64,000 nucleotides of DNA from an uncultured Oscillatoriales cyanobacterium. GTDB lineage: Bacteria > Cyanobacteriota > Cyanobacteriia > Cyanobacteriales > Microcoleaceae. A program made the translations under genes and the position numbers. The notes below the pieces were generated by a model. That model saw only the letters and a list, made by a program, of their open reading frames with translations. It searched no databases and was not told the origin of the DNA. The first letter of the stretch is position 1. Each line of letters starts with the position of its first letter. This document shows, piece after piece, positions 25,751 through 35,125 of the stretch. The stretch lies in NCBI GenBank assembly GCA_903893625.1, contig CAITND010000258.1, positions 1 through 64,000 on the forward strand. Reading direction: 5' to 3'.

Positions 25751-28700
25751 TATTTGCTTTCCAAGATAGGTTTTAAAATGTCAGGACTTCTGACGGCAAA
25801 TAGTTTGATTCGGTTACGCACTTCATTGTCGGGATCTGTCCATTTGGCATAAAGTTGTTCAATTACTTCTTGTTTTGCCGTATCCTCTAAATTTTCAAAT
25901 ACTTTACCTTGCATTACTTCTTCAATATCTCTTTGTATAAATTGAAAAATATCAATTTCTTTTTCTTTCATGTGATCAGAAAAGTAAATCTCAAAAACAA
26001 CAGCATCAATAATACCGTCAACAAAAAGTGTAAAGTTATTTGAAAAGTGTTTTTGCTTTAAGAATAAAAGACTATCTACTAACAACAGTAATATATTCTC
26101 TGATTTATGTCCTAATGTTTTAATAGGTAATTCCTTGAGATTATTTGGATAAACATCAATAAAACCACCATAAACGGAAGCATAGTAAAAATCCATTAGC
26201 TTACTATTTAAAATTGCTAATAAGTATTTTAATTCTAAATTCTTTGTTGGTGAATATTGTTTGTGATCTTTTGGTAAATCACATTTATTTATTACTAAAA
26301 TACATTTTTCTGATGTGTAAATTTTTTCTTGATCATGAATAGCAAGTATTCTCAATAAGCCAGAGCTTCTTCTAATAATGATTTTTTCACTGTCAAATAA
26401 TTCTCTAAATTTTGAAGAACGCATTTTTTCTGGATTACTATAATCAAGCCATGTATCAATTTTTGGATATGAATATCTTCCGTCTTTAGATTTAACAATT
26501 GCCGAACCTTCTATATAAGGTTTTAAAGCATCTGAGGGAGTACGATATAAAACATCAAATTTACTTCTTCCTGAAACAGTTGAACCATCTTCAGATCGCT
26601 TTTCTTTGCCATGAATTTCTGCACCAGTTGAAGTATAAAAATATGATTCTAGTTTATTACTGTCTTTTTTTATATTATTAAGAACTTCAGAAAACTTGTT
26701 TAGATCCTCTGTCCTAAACATATATTGTTCTGCATTATAGTATTTTTGAATATTAATACAATACTTTACATGAAACTGGGATTCACGAAATTCTAATATG
26801 TTAAGATTATATTCATGTTCTGTTTTATTCTGAATTACTGGAATACAAGATGGGACAGTAGCATTCTCGAAAATCTTTTCATTGTGCAGATCTACAATGC
26901 TAAGAATTTTAAAGTTTTCTAGTATAATTTTGCGTATCGCTTCAGCAAAAGGTTGATTCAAAACCCCAAAAGGAATAATAAAAGTAAAAACACCAGCTTT
27001 TGATAAGAGTTTGAGGGACTTTTCTGTAAATGCAATATATAAATCCCACTTACCAGTCAGAGCTAAATATTCTGATGATTTGTTAAGTAGTTGTCTATCT
27101 TGAAGTGACATATTATTGGCACTAACATAAGGCGGATTTCCAATCACAATATCAAAACCATCTGAAATATCAAACATCCATTCTGGATCAAAGAAACCAG
27201 CCGAATCATTCAAATTGTATGGGTCCCAGTTTGCTAATTTATTTGCAGTATCAGTACCCCAGCCATTTCTCTGTAAAACCGCAGCAATTTGTTCCCGCAA
27301 AGCCTTATCTTGATCTCTCAACTTCCGCTTATGACTAGGCGACTTAGAACTAAACAAACGATGTCTGACCTTCTTCAAATCTGCTTCTAACTTCTTGATT
27401 TCTGGCGTATCAAACAAACTTAACTGCTCCTTTGGTTTCTCAATCCCAATCAAAGTATTAGCCGCCACAAACTTAGTTTCGAGGTTAGGCAAAGGACGAA
27501 TCCCAAAATTATCCTCACTTTTTGGATCAACTTTTTGATCGACTACCAACGAAATAAAGAACCGCAACTTAGAAATTTGGGTAGCAATGGACTGTATATC
27601 TACCCCATAAATACAATTCTCAATCAGATATAACTTACGCCCATAATCCAACTCATTATTAGCAAAAGCCTCCTCAATATCCTTAATTTTAGCATTCAAA
27701 TCTTGAATACCTTGCTCCCGATATTGGGCATCATCCAACTCCTCTAACTGACTAATCGCCGCTTCAACCCTTGCAATTTGACGGTGTTTCCATTCCGTAT
27801 TTTTCGGGTCAACCTTAAATAAAATATGTACCATCTTTTGCAAAATTCCCATCGGGAAAGCACCCGAACCACAGGCAGGGTCAAGAATAGTACATTTATC
27901 CAAAGCCTTAATAATCCGTTTCTGAACCTCAGCATTTCCTTCAAATGGATTAATAGCATCAAAAGAAACCAGTTGACGCAATTGCCGATCTAAATCTTCC
28001 TCTTGATATCCCAACTCTTGATTAAGCAACTCATTTTTTAAATAGGCAATGAGACTCTCATCGACCATGTAATTAACAATTTCACGGGGCGTATAAAAAG
28101 AGCCCGTTTGCTTTCTGGCTGTCGTCTTTGTCTCAGGATTATAACTAGCCAAAAGATTCTCAAACACCTTACCCAACAACTCAGGATCGAGGGCAACATC
28201 CTCTTCAATTGGTGTATTTTCTGTAATTGTAAATTTGTAAGCCTTGAGAATATTGATTAAACCCTTTACCGCCGCCTCTTTGGTTGCCTTATTAGTTACA
28301 CCATATTCGGCACTTAAATCAACCTTTTCCTCTACTCCAAAAAACAAATAATCAGGGACAATTAACTGCTCACCCTTAGCCAGATTATCCGAAAATCCGT
28401 CAATATAAACCTTATTTAACTTATCATCCAAACATTCAAAAAGTCCACCATTTAAGAAAGGAACAACACCATTCACCATCTCCACAAATCGATCTGGATT
28501 TTGAAAATGCTTTTCATAGCGCATCAAGAAATTAGCGTCTCGATGCTGTCCATAGTTATCCATCTTCCGAAAGCCCCTCACACGATTATCATGGCTTTCC
28601 ATCGGCTTAATCGGACAGTTTAGTGTCGCAAAAAAGAGATTTTGCAGAATAGCTTTGTAATAGCTACTTTCTTGATTTATCTGCTTAAATAGTCCTAAAT

Positions 28701-29586
28701 CAGTATAGGGAGATATATTTTTTAGAATATCTCTTTGCAAATCATCAAGTTCAAAAATCTCTGGAGGAATTAAGCCTTTTTCCTTAATAAACCAAACAAA
28801 AAGTAATCGCGTTAGCAAACGGATCACATTTTTAGACTTGTGTTCTTGCTTTAAATCCTCAAGACTAACCTTCTTAGCCTGGGCTTCAAGTAAATTAGGC
28901 TCTGAGGGAAAAGTTACGCGCCCAACTGCCCAAAAATACCAGTTAGAGAGATCCTGATAAAATTTCTTATTCAGTAAACTGACGCTAAGAACTTCCTGCC
29001 AATATTTATAAAGGCTGGCAAACGAATCAACCTTATTTTTGCCAGTATGCGAAATCGCTAGATTCGCCAAAATTCTTTCATGTCCCGAATGAGGTTGCCT
29101 GATATCAATATCGCGTAATAGTGTTACCTTGCCAGCCTTTTCACCCTCACGATTATCCTTATATTTCAATCTCTCCGTATTTGCAAACGCCAGATATTCG
29201 CCATACTTAAACACCACAACTACAGGCGTATAACAAAACTCTCGATTAAAGGCACGCGATATTTCTGCTAACTGCGATCGCGTTGGCAATAAACCATTTG
29301 GGCAATCGTTCAAAGTTATCCCAAAAATCAATATCCCATCATAATCAGACTTAATTTTATCAATTGCTAAACTCTTACCACCCTTGAATGCTGCATCATC
29401 AACCATCCCCAAAAAATAAACATCATCAATGAGACGAAAAGATTCCCGATCTTTGTAACTATTTTCCAGAATTTCCCTAGCAGGAATTGGCGCATCCGTT
29501 ACAGAGGCGATCGGAACTTGCAACTCCGCAAAAAAAGCGCGTAAAGCAGGCAAAAAGTCTGATTGTTCAAAGATAGTTAGGTTCAT
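25750..29586 (-). CDS. Eco57I-class adenine-specific DNA methyltransferase, PglX-like
   Basis: 1278 residues. The N-terminal about 480 residues are an uncharacterised extension. The N6-adenine methylase core has [17 protein letters not shown] (about 495), motif [16 protein letters not shown] (about 570) and the catalytic NPPY in [10 protein letters not shown] (about 815). Residues about 840-1200 are the probable target-recognition region. It is strikingly AT-rich at the DNA level (about 26.0-26.9 kb). Length and layout resemble PglX of BREX and type IIG/ISP methylases. It starts 3 bp after the stop of the small nuclease gene. It probably marks host DNA at an asymmetric or one-strand site so that the cassette spares self. 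Confidence 0.93.
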   Translation of the reverse strand: MNLTIFEQSDFLPALRAFFAELQVPIASVTDAPIPAREILENSYKDRESFRLIDDVYFLGMVDDAAFKGGKSLAIDKIKSDYDGILIFGITLNDCPNGLLPTRSQLAEISRAFNREFCYTPVVVVFKYGEYLAFANTERLKYKDNREGEKAGKVTLLRDIDIRQPHSGHERILANLAISHTGKNKVDSFASLYKYWQEVLSVSLLNKKFYQDLSNWYFWAVGRVTFPSEPNLLEAQAKKVSLEDLKQEHKSKNVIRLLTRLLFVWFIKEKGLIPPEIFELDDLQRDILKNISPYTDLGLFKQINQESSYYKAILQNLFFATLNCPIKPMESHDNRVRGFRKMDNYGQHRDANFLMRYEKHFQNPDRFVEMVNGVVPFLNGGLFECLDDKLNKVYIDGFSDNLAKGEQLIVPDYLFFGVEEKVDLSAEYGVTNKATKEAAVKGLINILKAYKFTITENTPIEEDVALDPELLGKVFENLLASYNPETKTTARKQTGSFYTPREIVNYMVDESLIAYLKNELLNQELGYQEEDLDRQLRQLVSFDAINPFEGNAEVQKRIIKALDKCTILDPACGSGAFPMGILQKMVHILFKVDPKNTEWKHRQIARVEAAISQLEELDDAQYREQGIQDLNAKIKDIEEAFANNELDYGRKLYLIENCIYGVDIQSIATQISKLRFFISLVVDQKVDPKSEDNFGIRPLPNLETKFVAANTLIGIEKPKEQLSLFDTPEIKKLEADLKKVRHRLFSSKSPSHKRKLRDQDKALREQIAAVLQRNGWGTDTANKLANWDPYNLNDSAGFFDPEWMFDISDGFDIVIGNPPYVSANNMSLQDRQLLNKSSEYLALTGKWDLYIAFTEKSLKLLSKAGVFTFIIPFGVLNQPFAEAIRKIILENFKILSIVDLHNEKIFENATVPSCIPVIQNKTEHEYNLNILEFRESQFHVKYCINIQKYYNAEQYMFRTEDLNKFSEVLNNIKKDSNKLESYFYTSTGAEIHGKEKRSEDGSTVSGRSKFDVLYRTPSDALKPYIEGSAIVKSKDGRYSYPKIDTWLDYSNPEKMRSSKFRELFDSEKIIIRRSSGLLRILAIHDQEKIYTSEKCILVINKCDLPKDHKQYSPTKNLELKYLLAILNSKLMDFYYASVYGGFIDVYPNNLKELPIKTLGHKSENILLLLVDSLLFLKQKHFSNNFTLFVDGIIDAVVFEIYFSDHMKEKEIDIFQFIQRDIEEVMQGKVFENLEDTAKQEVIEQLYAKWTDPDNEVRNRIKLFAVRSPDILKPILESK

Positions 29587-29589
29587 TAT

Positions 29590-30204
29590 TTACAGATTCT
29601 CAAAGGATTTCAGGATTTGAAGCACGGAATAGAGTTCATTGCGCGATCGCTTAAAAAGTGAAAAATCATCAGAAAGATCGTATTGCGATTGTTGCAGCTT
29701 AATAAACATAAAATGATCGCCATTGGTGACGAGTGCATAGGTTGGTTTATCACCATTTGGACTTGCCATCATATAGGCAAGAGCCTGTGGGACTGCCACT
29801 AAAAACGAAAAACTAGAACGCTTTGCCTCAATTAAAACGATCCATAAATTGTTATTCAAAACTAAAGCATCAATTCTGCCGTGATAAGTAACACTACCAC
29901 TGCGATCGCTAATTTCAACTGACTGTTCACTTCGCAAACTAAAAGGAGATTCCAGAAAACCTGCCAAAAATAGTAATGGTGAAACTATCAACAAATTTAC
30001 TGACCCCTCAGACAAAAAGCCTTCAGCAACATGATGTAAATATGAGCGTTTGATCCGATCTAAAGTGTTTTTTTCAGTATCAACTAATTCTGCAAAATCT
30101 CCACACCATTCCACAAAGAAGTCTGGATCGTGCGATCGGCGCAGACCTAACTTTGTCTCTACATCATTAAGCGATCGGATATTTTCTGTAACTGCAATAG
30201 TCAT
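29590..30204 (-). CDS. small PD-(D/E)XK nuclease-like protein
   Basis: 204 residues. The segment GRIDALVLNNNLWIVLIEAKRSS (about residues 108-131) gives the D-x(n)-E-x-K core of PD-(D/E)XK nucleases, in the form seen at the N-terminus of type I HsdR proteins. Upstream helices and a Glu (about 34 or 48) could complete the site. The rest (FSFLVAVPQALAYMMAS...TYALVTNGDHFMFI) fits the restriction-endonuclease fold. There is no helicase in this polypeptide; the separate SNF2 gene upstream would supply translocation. It lies 3 bp from the methylase gene and is probably the cutting subunit (inference). Confidence 0.75.
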   Translation of the reverse strand: MTIAVTENIRSLNDVETKLGLRRSHDPDFFVEWCGDFAELVDTEKNTLDRIKRSYLHHVAEGFLSEGSVNLLIVSPLLFLAGFLESPFSLRSEQSVEISDRSGSVTYHGRIDALVLNNNLWIVLIEAKRSSFSFLVAVPQALAYMMASPNGDKPTYALVTNGDHFMFIKLQQSQYDLSDDFSLFKRSRNELYSVLQILKSFENL

Positions 30205-30230
30205 AGCTATTTACTCAAAACAACGTCTGA

Positions 30231-30389
30231 ATCACGGATTATGCGGATTAAAGGATTTCACGGATTTTATTTGTTTTCTTGCTTTAATCATATAGCCTTC
30301 CACTCCAAAAATCCCTTAAATCATTCTAATCAATCCCAAAAAATCCAAAAAATCCGCGAAATCAGTGTAATCCCCTTAATCCGTGTTCA
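30231..30389. repeat. inverted dispersed repeats (ATCCGTGAAATCC type)
   Basis: Left copy 30231-30270 (containing ACGGATTATGCGGATTAA) and an imperfect inverted copy at about 30349-30389 frame the 194-bp gap between the helicase and nuclease genes. A sequence of the same type occurs at 55520-55610. This is a dispersed cyanobacterial intergenic repeat. Confidence 0.65.
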
Positions 30390-30398
30390 AGTCCCCCC

Positions 30399-33300
30399 CT
30401 AATCCGCACTTACCAACAGCCAAGCCACCAAATCAAACTTATCAACCTGAAATTTTTGCTCCACATTGCCATCTTGCTTGATCGTTTCCAACGCTATCTG
30501 ATTACCTTTTTTAATTTTCCCTAATAAATCCCGTGCTGCCTTACCCATTGTCTCTTTGACAGTGCCATCATCCATCACCTCAATTTGCACAGCTTGACTA
30601 CTTAACCAAGCTTTAAGCGCATTTACTAATTCAGCGATCGCATTTTCTTCACCTCGATCAACAGCATCAGGCACAAATCGCTTTTTCTCCTTATTTAAAG
30701 TCAGAAAATCCAATACTTCCTTTTGATTATTTAAAATTAAATTGCCCGATTTATTAATATAAATCAAATCAAAAATCTGATATTGATGATCGAGCTTCTT
30801 AGAAGGTTTCACAGGATAACCAAGTAAAGCCACAATGCCATTGCGATCGCCTATTTCACCATCTCCCAAAAATCCCGTATATACCCCCTTTGGCATCTGG
30901 CGATATTTATCTTTATCGCGATTAAATTCTGCTAATAAATCCTGTCGATAGCGCTCCAAAGATAAACTATCAAAGCCTAAACCTTGATCGCTGACGTCGA
31001 TATCATCCCAAGTAATTTGCATTTGCTGTATCATGCGATCGTTCATTTTGCGATCAAAATCTTCATCATGAGCCATCTTTGCAAAACTATCAGAAAACTG
31101 ATGATCGACTTCTGACCCTGCCAACTTCATCGCCGCCATCCGTTGCTCAATTCTTCCTTGCAAATTGAGATAGGAATTAATATTATCTGACGGCCAAAAG
31201 TTAATCCCAAATATTTGTTGATTTGGACTTCCTAAGCGATCAATCCGTCCCATTCGTTGAATAATTCTTACCGGATTCCAATGGATATCGTAATTAATCA
31301 CCATATCAGCATCCTGCAAGTTTTGTCCCTCACTCAAGGCATCGGTAGCGATCAAAATATCAATGGGTTTATTCAGCTTTTGGTGAGTATTGGGATGATT
31401 TTCTTTAATCCATTCTTGCCATTCTGCAAACGCTTCTAACCCTTCTTTTTCAGAACTAAAATTCCATTCCTTTTCACAAAATAACTTAGTATAAGGCGCA
31501 AATCTCTCTAAAATCATTTCCATTTTTTGAGGGCGATCGCTATCATCAGACTGTGAACTTGTACCCGATGCGATCGCAATTTTGTTAAAACCTCTAGCCC
31601 GAAGTTGCTCAAACAAATACACCGCCGTATCACGATAAACCGTAAAAATTATCACCTTTTGATTATGGTTATTTGCTCCTGACTTGCGCTTTTTAATAAT
31701 CTGAGAGATCAATGCTTCTAACTTATCATCACAGGATTTAATTTGATTGGGCTTCTTAACCTCTTTATCAATTTTTGCGGCAAATTTTTGCAAATTGATA
31801 TAAAGATTATCGAGAGCATCCAAATCTTTTTTAAGATCCTGTTTAAACTGATCTAAACTACCAGCAGCATCAATATCAGCAATATTAATCGGACGTTTTT
31901 TACCTAGTGTATATTCTTCAACTTCTTCTGTGAAATCATCATCATTTTGATCATTATCTAAATCAAGAACATCATTTTCTAGTAATACTGCTTTTGCCTT
32001 GTTGGTTTGATAATCTTTAATTTTATCTAAAGCATTTTGATGATGATCTTTAATTTTCTCAACCGTTGAGTAAAAGGAAAACCAAGAAGACTCTAAACGC
32101 TTGACCATCAAAATATAAATCATCTTGACCAGAAAGCGATCGCGTAGTTTGTCATCGCGTAATACATCCTTTTTTGTTCCCGATTTATCATCCAAATAAA
32201 ACGCTGGTTGATATCCCGATAGCATCGGTGGAAAATGGTCAAATAATTCTTCAAAGGTTTCAAAATTACCAAGTTGGTGTGGTGTTAAAAATAAATTTAC
32301 AGGCTTATTCTTAACAGGAAATGTTAAATCAGTTTCCTGACTTTCAACCATCTTGCGAGTTCTCGCCACTAATAACGAGTCGGTCAATCTAAAGAAATCA
32401 TTACCTGACAGCTTTCTAATAAAGTCTCCTATTTTGGGAGTGTCATCTTTGCGCCATTCATTAAATATTGTTTGTGCCTGTTTAAAGGAATAATCAATAT
32501 TTTTAACACCCAGTTTTGTCTCATACCCATGAACATTACCCTGCACCATTAACTTAAATTGATTTCTGGCATCATTCAGAGAATTATTGATCGGAGTTGC
32601 CGATATTAACAAAACTTTGATATCTTGATTTTTCTGCAAAATCTGCTCAACTAAAAATTTATAGCGATGGGATTTATCATTTCTGAGATTATGACTTTCA
32701 TCAATCACAATTAGCTTAGGTTTATCGTCACAAAATAATTTATCAGCGCGATCATTATAGGAATTTAGGCGATCGCTATTCATATCCGTATGAAAGCGAA
32801 TAAAAAACTTGAGTTTGTCACTTTCAAATTTAGATTCTTGATCTTCCTTATAGCGTCTCCAGTTACTTTCTAATTTTTTAGGACAAAGCAATATAACTTC
32901 CCGTCCCTGCATCTGGAAAAACTTGATCACCGCCAAAGCACTCCAAGTTTTACCCAAACCCACAGCATCTGCCAAAATTGCCCCATCATATTTCTGAAGC
33001 ATCCGAATCAGACTGATAACACCTTTTTTTTGAAAGTCATACAGGGAGTGAAAAATAGCGGTATTTTCTAACCTACCTACTTGACGATTAAACTCTGGAT
33101 CATTCTCAATTTCCAGAATTTGATTACCAAATAACTCAAATAAAATTTTGTAGTAAATCTCTCTGGGCGTATATTCAATAAATATCTTTTCAATTTCTTC
33201 AATTAAATATTGCTTGAAATTAACTTTTTTACTCGAACCATCTTTAAAAATAATAGTTTTTTCTTGATGTGCTTGTGGTTTATTCCAAAGTTCTGCAAAC

Positions 33301-33803
33301 CATTTAACTAGCTCTTTGTATTGGTTATTATTACCCGTTTCGGCAATATTTAACTCCAGATTATTCGTATATTTTAATCCAATTCCTGCTTCAGTTAGGT
33401 TGGAGCTACCCGAAATAAAATACTTATTACGATCGTCATTCTTCGACGGGTTAAATAAGTAACACTTAGCATGACAAAAATTGGGTTCTAAAGTTTTTGC
33501 TTTAACTTTATCCTGCTTTAAAAAAGCAACTGCTTCCTGTGCTAAACGGCTAAGATTAAGTGCCGATTCAATTGTAATGTTTTCATTGAGCAAATCTAAG
33601 GGTCGATTTTCTACCTGATCCAAGTTAACAATATCCCCAAGCACTAGCCGAAATTTAGCAATTTTATGATTAATTTGCTGCGAAAGATAAGCTAAAGCTC
33701 CGATGGTGAAATAACCTGTAATAATGTCTACAGTACCTGCTTCCGTATATTTGACAATCCACTCATGGACTTTCAGATTTCTATTTTCATTATCCAGTAT
33801 CAT
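30399..33803 (-). CDS. PLD-domain SNF2/RapA-like helicase of defence cassette
   Basis: 1134 residues. The N-terminal phospholipase-D-like domain has a single HKD motif, HAKCYLF (about 111) with GSSNLTEAG (about 134). The SNF2 motor follows: Walker A ADAVGLGKTWSALA (about 280), DESH box VIDESHNLRND (about 366), motif III LLISATPINNS (about 402), then the helicase C domain with IATDALSEGQNLQ (about 826) and arginine finger QRMGRIDRLG (about 852). The insertion between the two lobes is long, with acidic repeats. The combination of PLD and helicase recalls DrmC/DrmA/DrmD of DISARM but in one chain. Probably the ATP-driven DNA translocase of the cassette; the PLD part could be nuclease or DNA-binding. 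Confidence 0.92.
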   Translation of the reverse strand: MILDNENRNLKVHEWIVKYTEAGTVDIITGYFTIGALAYLSQQINHKIAKFRLVLGDIVNLDQVENRPLDLLNENITIESALNLSRLAQEAVAFLKQDKVKAKTLEPNFCHAKCYLFNPSKNDDRNKYFISGSSNLTEAGIGLKYTNNLELNIAETGNNNQYKELVKWFAELWNKPQAHQEKTIIFKDGSSKKVNFKQYLIEEIEKIFIEYTPREIYYKILFELFGNQILEIENDPEFNRQVGRLENTAIFHSLYDFQKKGVISLIRMLQKYDGAILADAVGLGKTWSALAVIKFFQMQGREVILLCPKKLESNWRRYKEDQESKFESDKLKFFIRFHTDMNSDRLNSYNDRADKLFCDDKPKLIVIDESHNLRNDKSHRYKFLVEQILQKNQDIKVLLISATPINNSLNDARNQFKLMVQGNVHGYETKLGVKNIDYSFKQAQTIFNEWRKDDTPKIGDFIRKLSGNDFFRLTDSLLVARTRKMVESQETDLTFPVKNKPVNLFLTPHQLGNFETFEELFDHFPPMLSGYQPAFYLDDKSGTKKDVLRDDKLRDRFLVKMIYILMVKRLESSWFSFYSTVEKIKDHHQNALDKIKDYQTNKAKAVLLENDVLDLDNDQNDDDFTEEVEEYTLGKKRPINIADIDAAGSLDQFKQDLKKDLDALDNLYINLQKFAAKIDKEVKKPNQIKSCDDKLEALISQIIKKRKSGANNHNQKVIIFTVYRDTAVYLFEQLRARGFNKIAIASGTSSQSDDSDRPQKMEMILERFAPYTKLFCEKEWNFSSEKEGLEAFAEWQEWIKENHPNTHQKLNKPIDILIATDALSEGQNLQDADMVINYDIHWNPVRIIQRMGRIDRLGSPNQQIFGINFWPSDNINSYLNLQGRIEQRMAAMKLAGSEVDHQFSDSFAKMAHDEDFDRKMNDRMIQQMQITWDDIDVSDQGLGFDSLSLERYRQDLLAEFNRDKDKYRQMPKGVYTGFLGDGEIGDRNGIVALLGYPVKPSKKLDHQYQIFDLIYINKSGNLILNNQKEVLDFLTLNKEKKRFVPDAVDRGEENAIAELVNALKAWLSSQAVQIEVMDDGTVKETMGKAARDLLGKIKKGNQIALETIKQDGNVEQKFQVDKFDLVAWLLVSAD

Positions 33804-33844
33804 TAGCCTGTCTTTGTAAAGATTGAATTCTTATGTTCCATCAT

Positions 33845-33850
33845 ATTATA
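33845..33850 (-). promoter_or_regulatory. possible -10 element of the cassette
   Basis: TATAAT on the minus strand, 42 bp upstream of the helicase start, in the 146-bp divergent region shared with trpD. No good -35 is seen. Confidence 0.3.
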
Positions 33851-33949
33851 GTTGAGATCATTGGCTTTATAGGGGAATCTCACTCGTTTTATTAAGCAAC
33901 TCAAAAAATACAGTAAACTGAACACTGGTTAATGTAAGCTCCATTTTTC

Positions 33950-35017
33950 ATGACAAATCCTGCTGCACCCGAAATTAATCCCCATCTCTGGCCAGAGTTA
34001 TTACAACAACTATTAGACCGCCAATCCCTTTCCATCACCCAAGCGTCACAATTAATGCAGGGATGGCTCTCGGAAACAGTTCCTCCTGTGCTTTCCGGCG
34101 CGATTTTGGCTGCTATCCAAGCTAAAGGCGTATCCGCCGAAGAATTAACAGGAATGGCATCGGTTTTACAGTCGTTTTGTCCTCCTCAACCCCATTCCAG
34201 CCTGACCTCTCCCTATCGGATTATTGATACCTGTGGAACAGGTGGCGATGGAGCTTCAACCTTTAATATTTCCACCACCGTTGCCTTTGTTGCGGCTGCG
34301 GCTAAGGTTCCAGTGGCTAAACATGGAAATCGTTCGGCATCGAGTAAAGTCGGCTCTGCGGACGTTTTAGAAGCCTTGGGAGTGAACTTAAAAGCACCTG
34401 CGGAAAAAGTCACCCAGGCTTTATCAGCCGTCGGAATTACGTTTTTATTTGCTCCCGGTTGGCATCCTGCAATGAAAGCCGTTGTCCCCCTGCGTCAAAC
34501 CCTGAAAGTCCGAACTGTATTTAATTTATTAGGGCCATTAGTAAATCCTTTACATCCTAGCGGACAAGTCATGGGTGTTTTTGATTCAAAATTGCTCCCA
34601 ACTATTGCTCAAGCGTTAAATCAATTAGGTACGGAAGTTGCGATTGTTTTACATGGACGGGAAAGACTGGATGAAGCCGGATTAGGAGATATTACTGACT
34701 TAGCAATTTTATCCCAAGGTGACGTTCAACAAGTCACTTTGAACCCCCAAGATGTCGGGTTAACTTCCGCACCTCTCAGCGCTCTCAAAGGCGGAAATGT
34801 TGAAGAAAATGCTGAAATTTTGCGAAATTTATTACAAGGAAAAGGAACACAACCTCAACAAAATGTGGTGGCTCTAAATGCCTCTTTAGCATTACAGGTT
34901 GGGGGTATTATTCCGATGGGAGACCATCAACAAGGAATCTGTTTAGCTCAAGAGATTTTACAAAGTGGTGTGGCTTGGTCAAAACTGGAAGAACTGGTTA
35001 AATTTCTCCAAGATTAA
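33950..35017 (+). CDS. trpD: anthranilate phosphoribosyltransferase
   Basis: 355 residues. It transfers the phosphoribosyl group from PRPP to anthranilate in tryptophan synthesis. Diagnostic segments are [17 protein letters not shown] (PRPP loop), [23 protein letters not shown], the anthranilate pocket [29 protein letters not shown] and GLGDITD. It is complete, and in a monocistronic setting, with no trp operon around it, as usual in cyanobacteria. It is transcribed divergently from the defence cassette, and a hairpin with a T-run follows it. Confidence 0.97.
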   Translation: MTNPAAPEINPHLWPELLQQLLDRQSLSITQASQLMQGWLSETVPPVLSGAILAAIQAKGVSAEELTGMASVLQSFCPPQPHSSLTSPYRIIDTCGTGGDGASTFNISTTVAFVAAAAKVPVAKHGNRSASSKVGSADVLEALGVNLKAPAEKVTQALSAVGITFLFAPGWHPAMKAVVPLRQTLKVRTVFNLLGPLVNPLHPSGQVMGVFDSKLLPTIAQALNQLGTEVAIVLHGRERLDEAGLGDITDLAILSQGDVQQVTLNPQDVGLTSAPLSALKGGNVEENAEILRNLLQGKGTQPQQNVVALNASLALQVGGIIPMGDHQQGICLAQEILQSGVAWSKLEELVKFLQD

Positions 35018-35066
35018 TTTTATGGCATCGTAAGAGGTTTGCAGAAAAGTTACCCAATTTTTAAGA

Positions 35067-35097
35067 GGGTTTGGAGACCAAACCCCTACATTTTTTT
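35067..35097 (+). terminator. terminator-like hairpin after trpD
   Basis: An 8-bp stem GGGTTTGG / CCAAACCC with loop AGA is followed by CTACA and seven T residues. The unit also belongs to a type of hairpin repeat that is dispersed in cyanobacterial genomes. It lies between converging genes. Confidence 0.65.
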
Positions 35098-35125
35098 GAC
35101 AAATTCTATACAGATTTTTATATAT

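Noticed and set aside
30360-30400. tRNA-like TTCAAGTCC segment
   Set aside because: No cloverleaf arms can be formed around it. It belongs to the dispersed repeat.
23939-33803. Canonical DISARM, BREX or type I restriction locus
   Set aside because: No drmB/DUF1998, no pglZ or brxC/brxL, and no hsdS-type specificity subunit was found among the genes. Only individual activities are shared.
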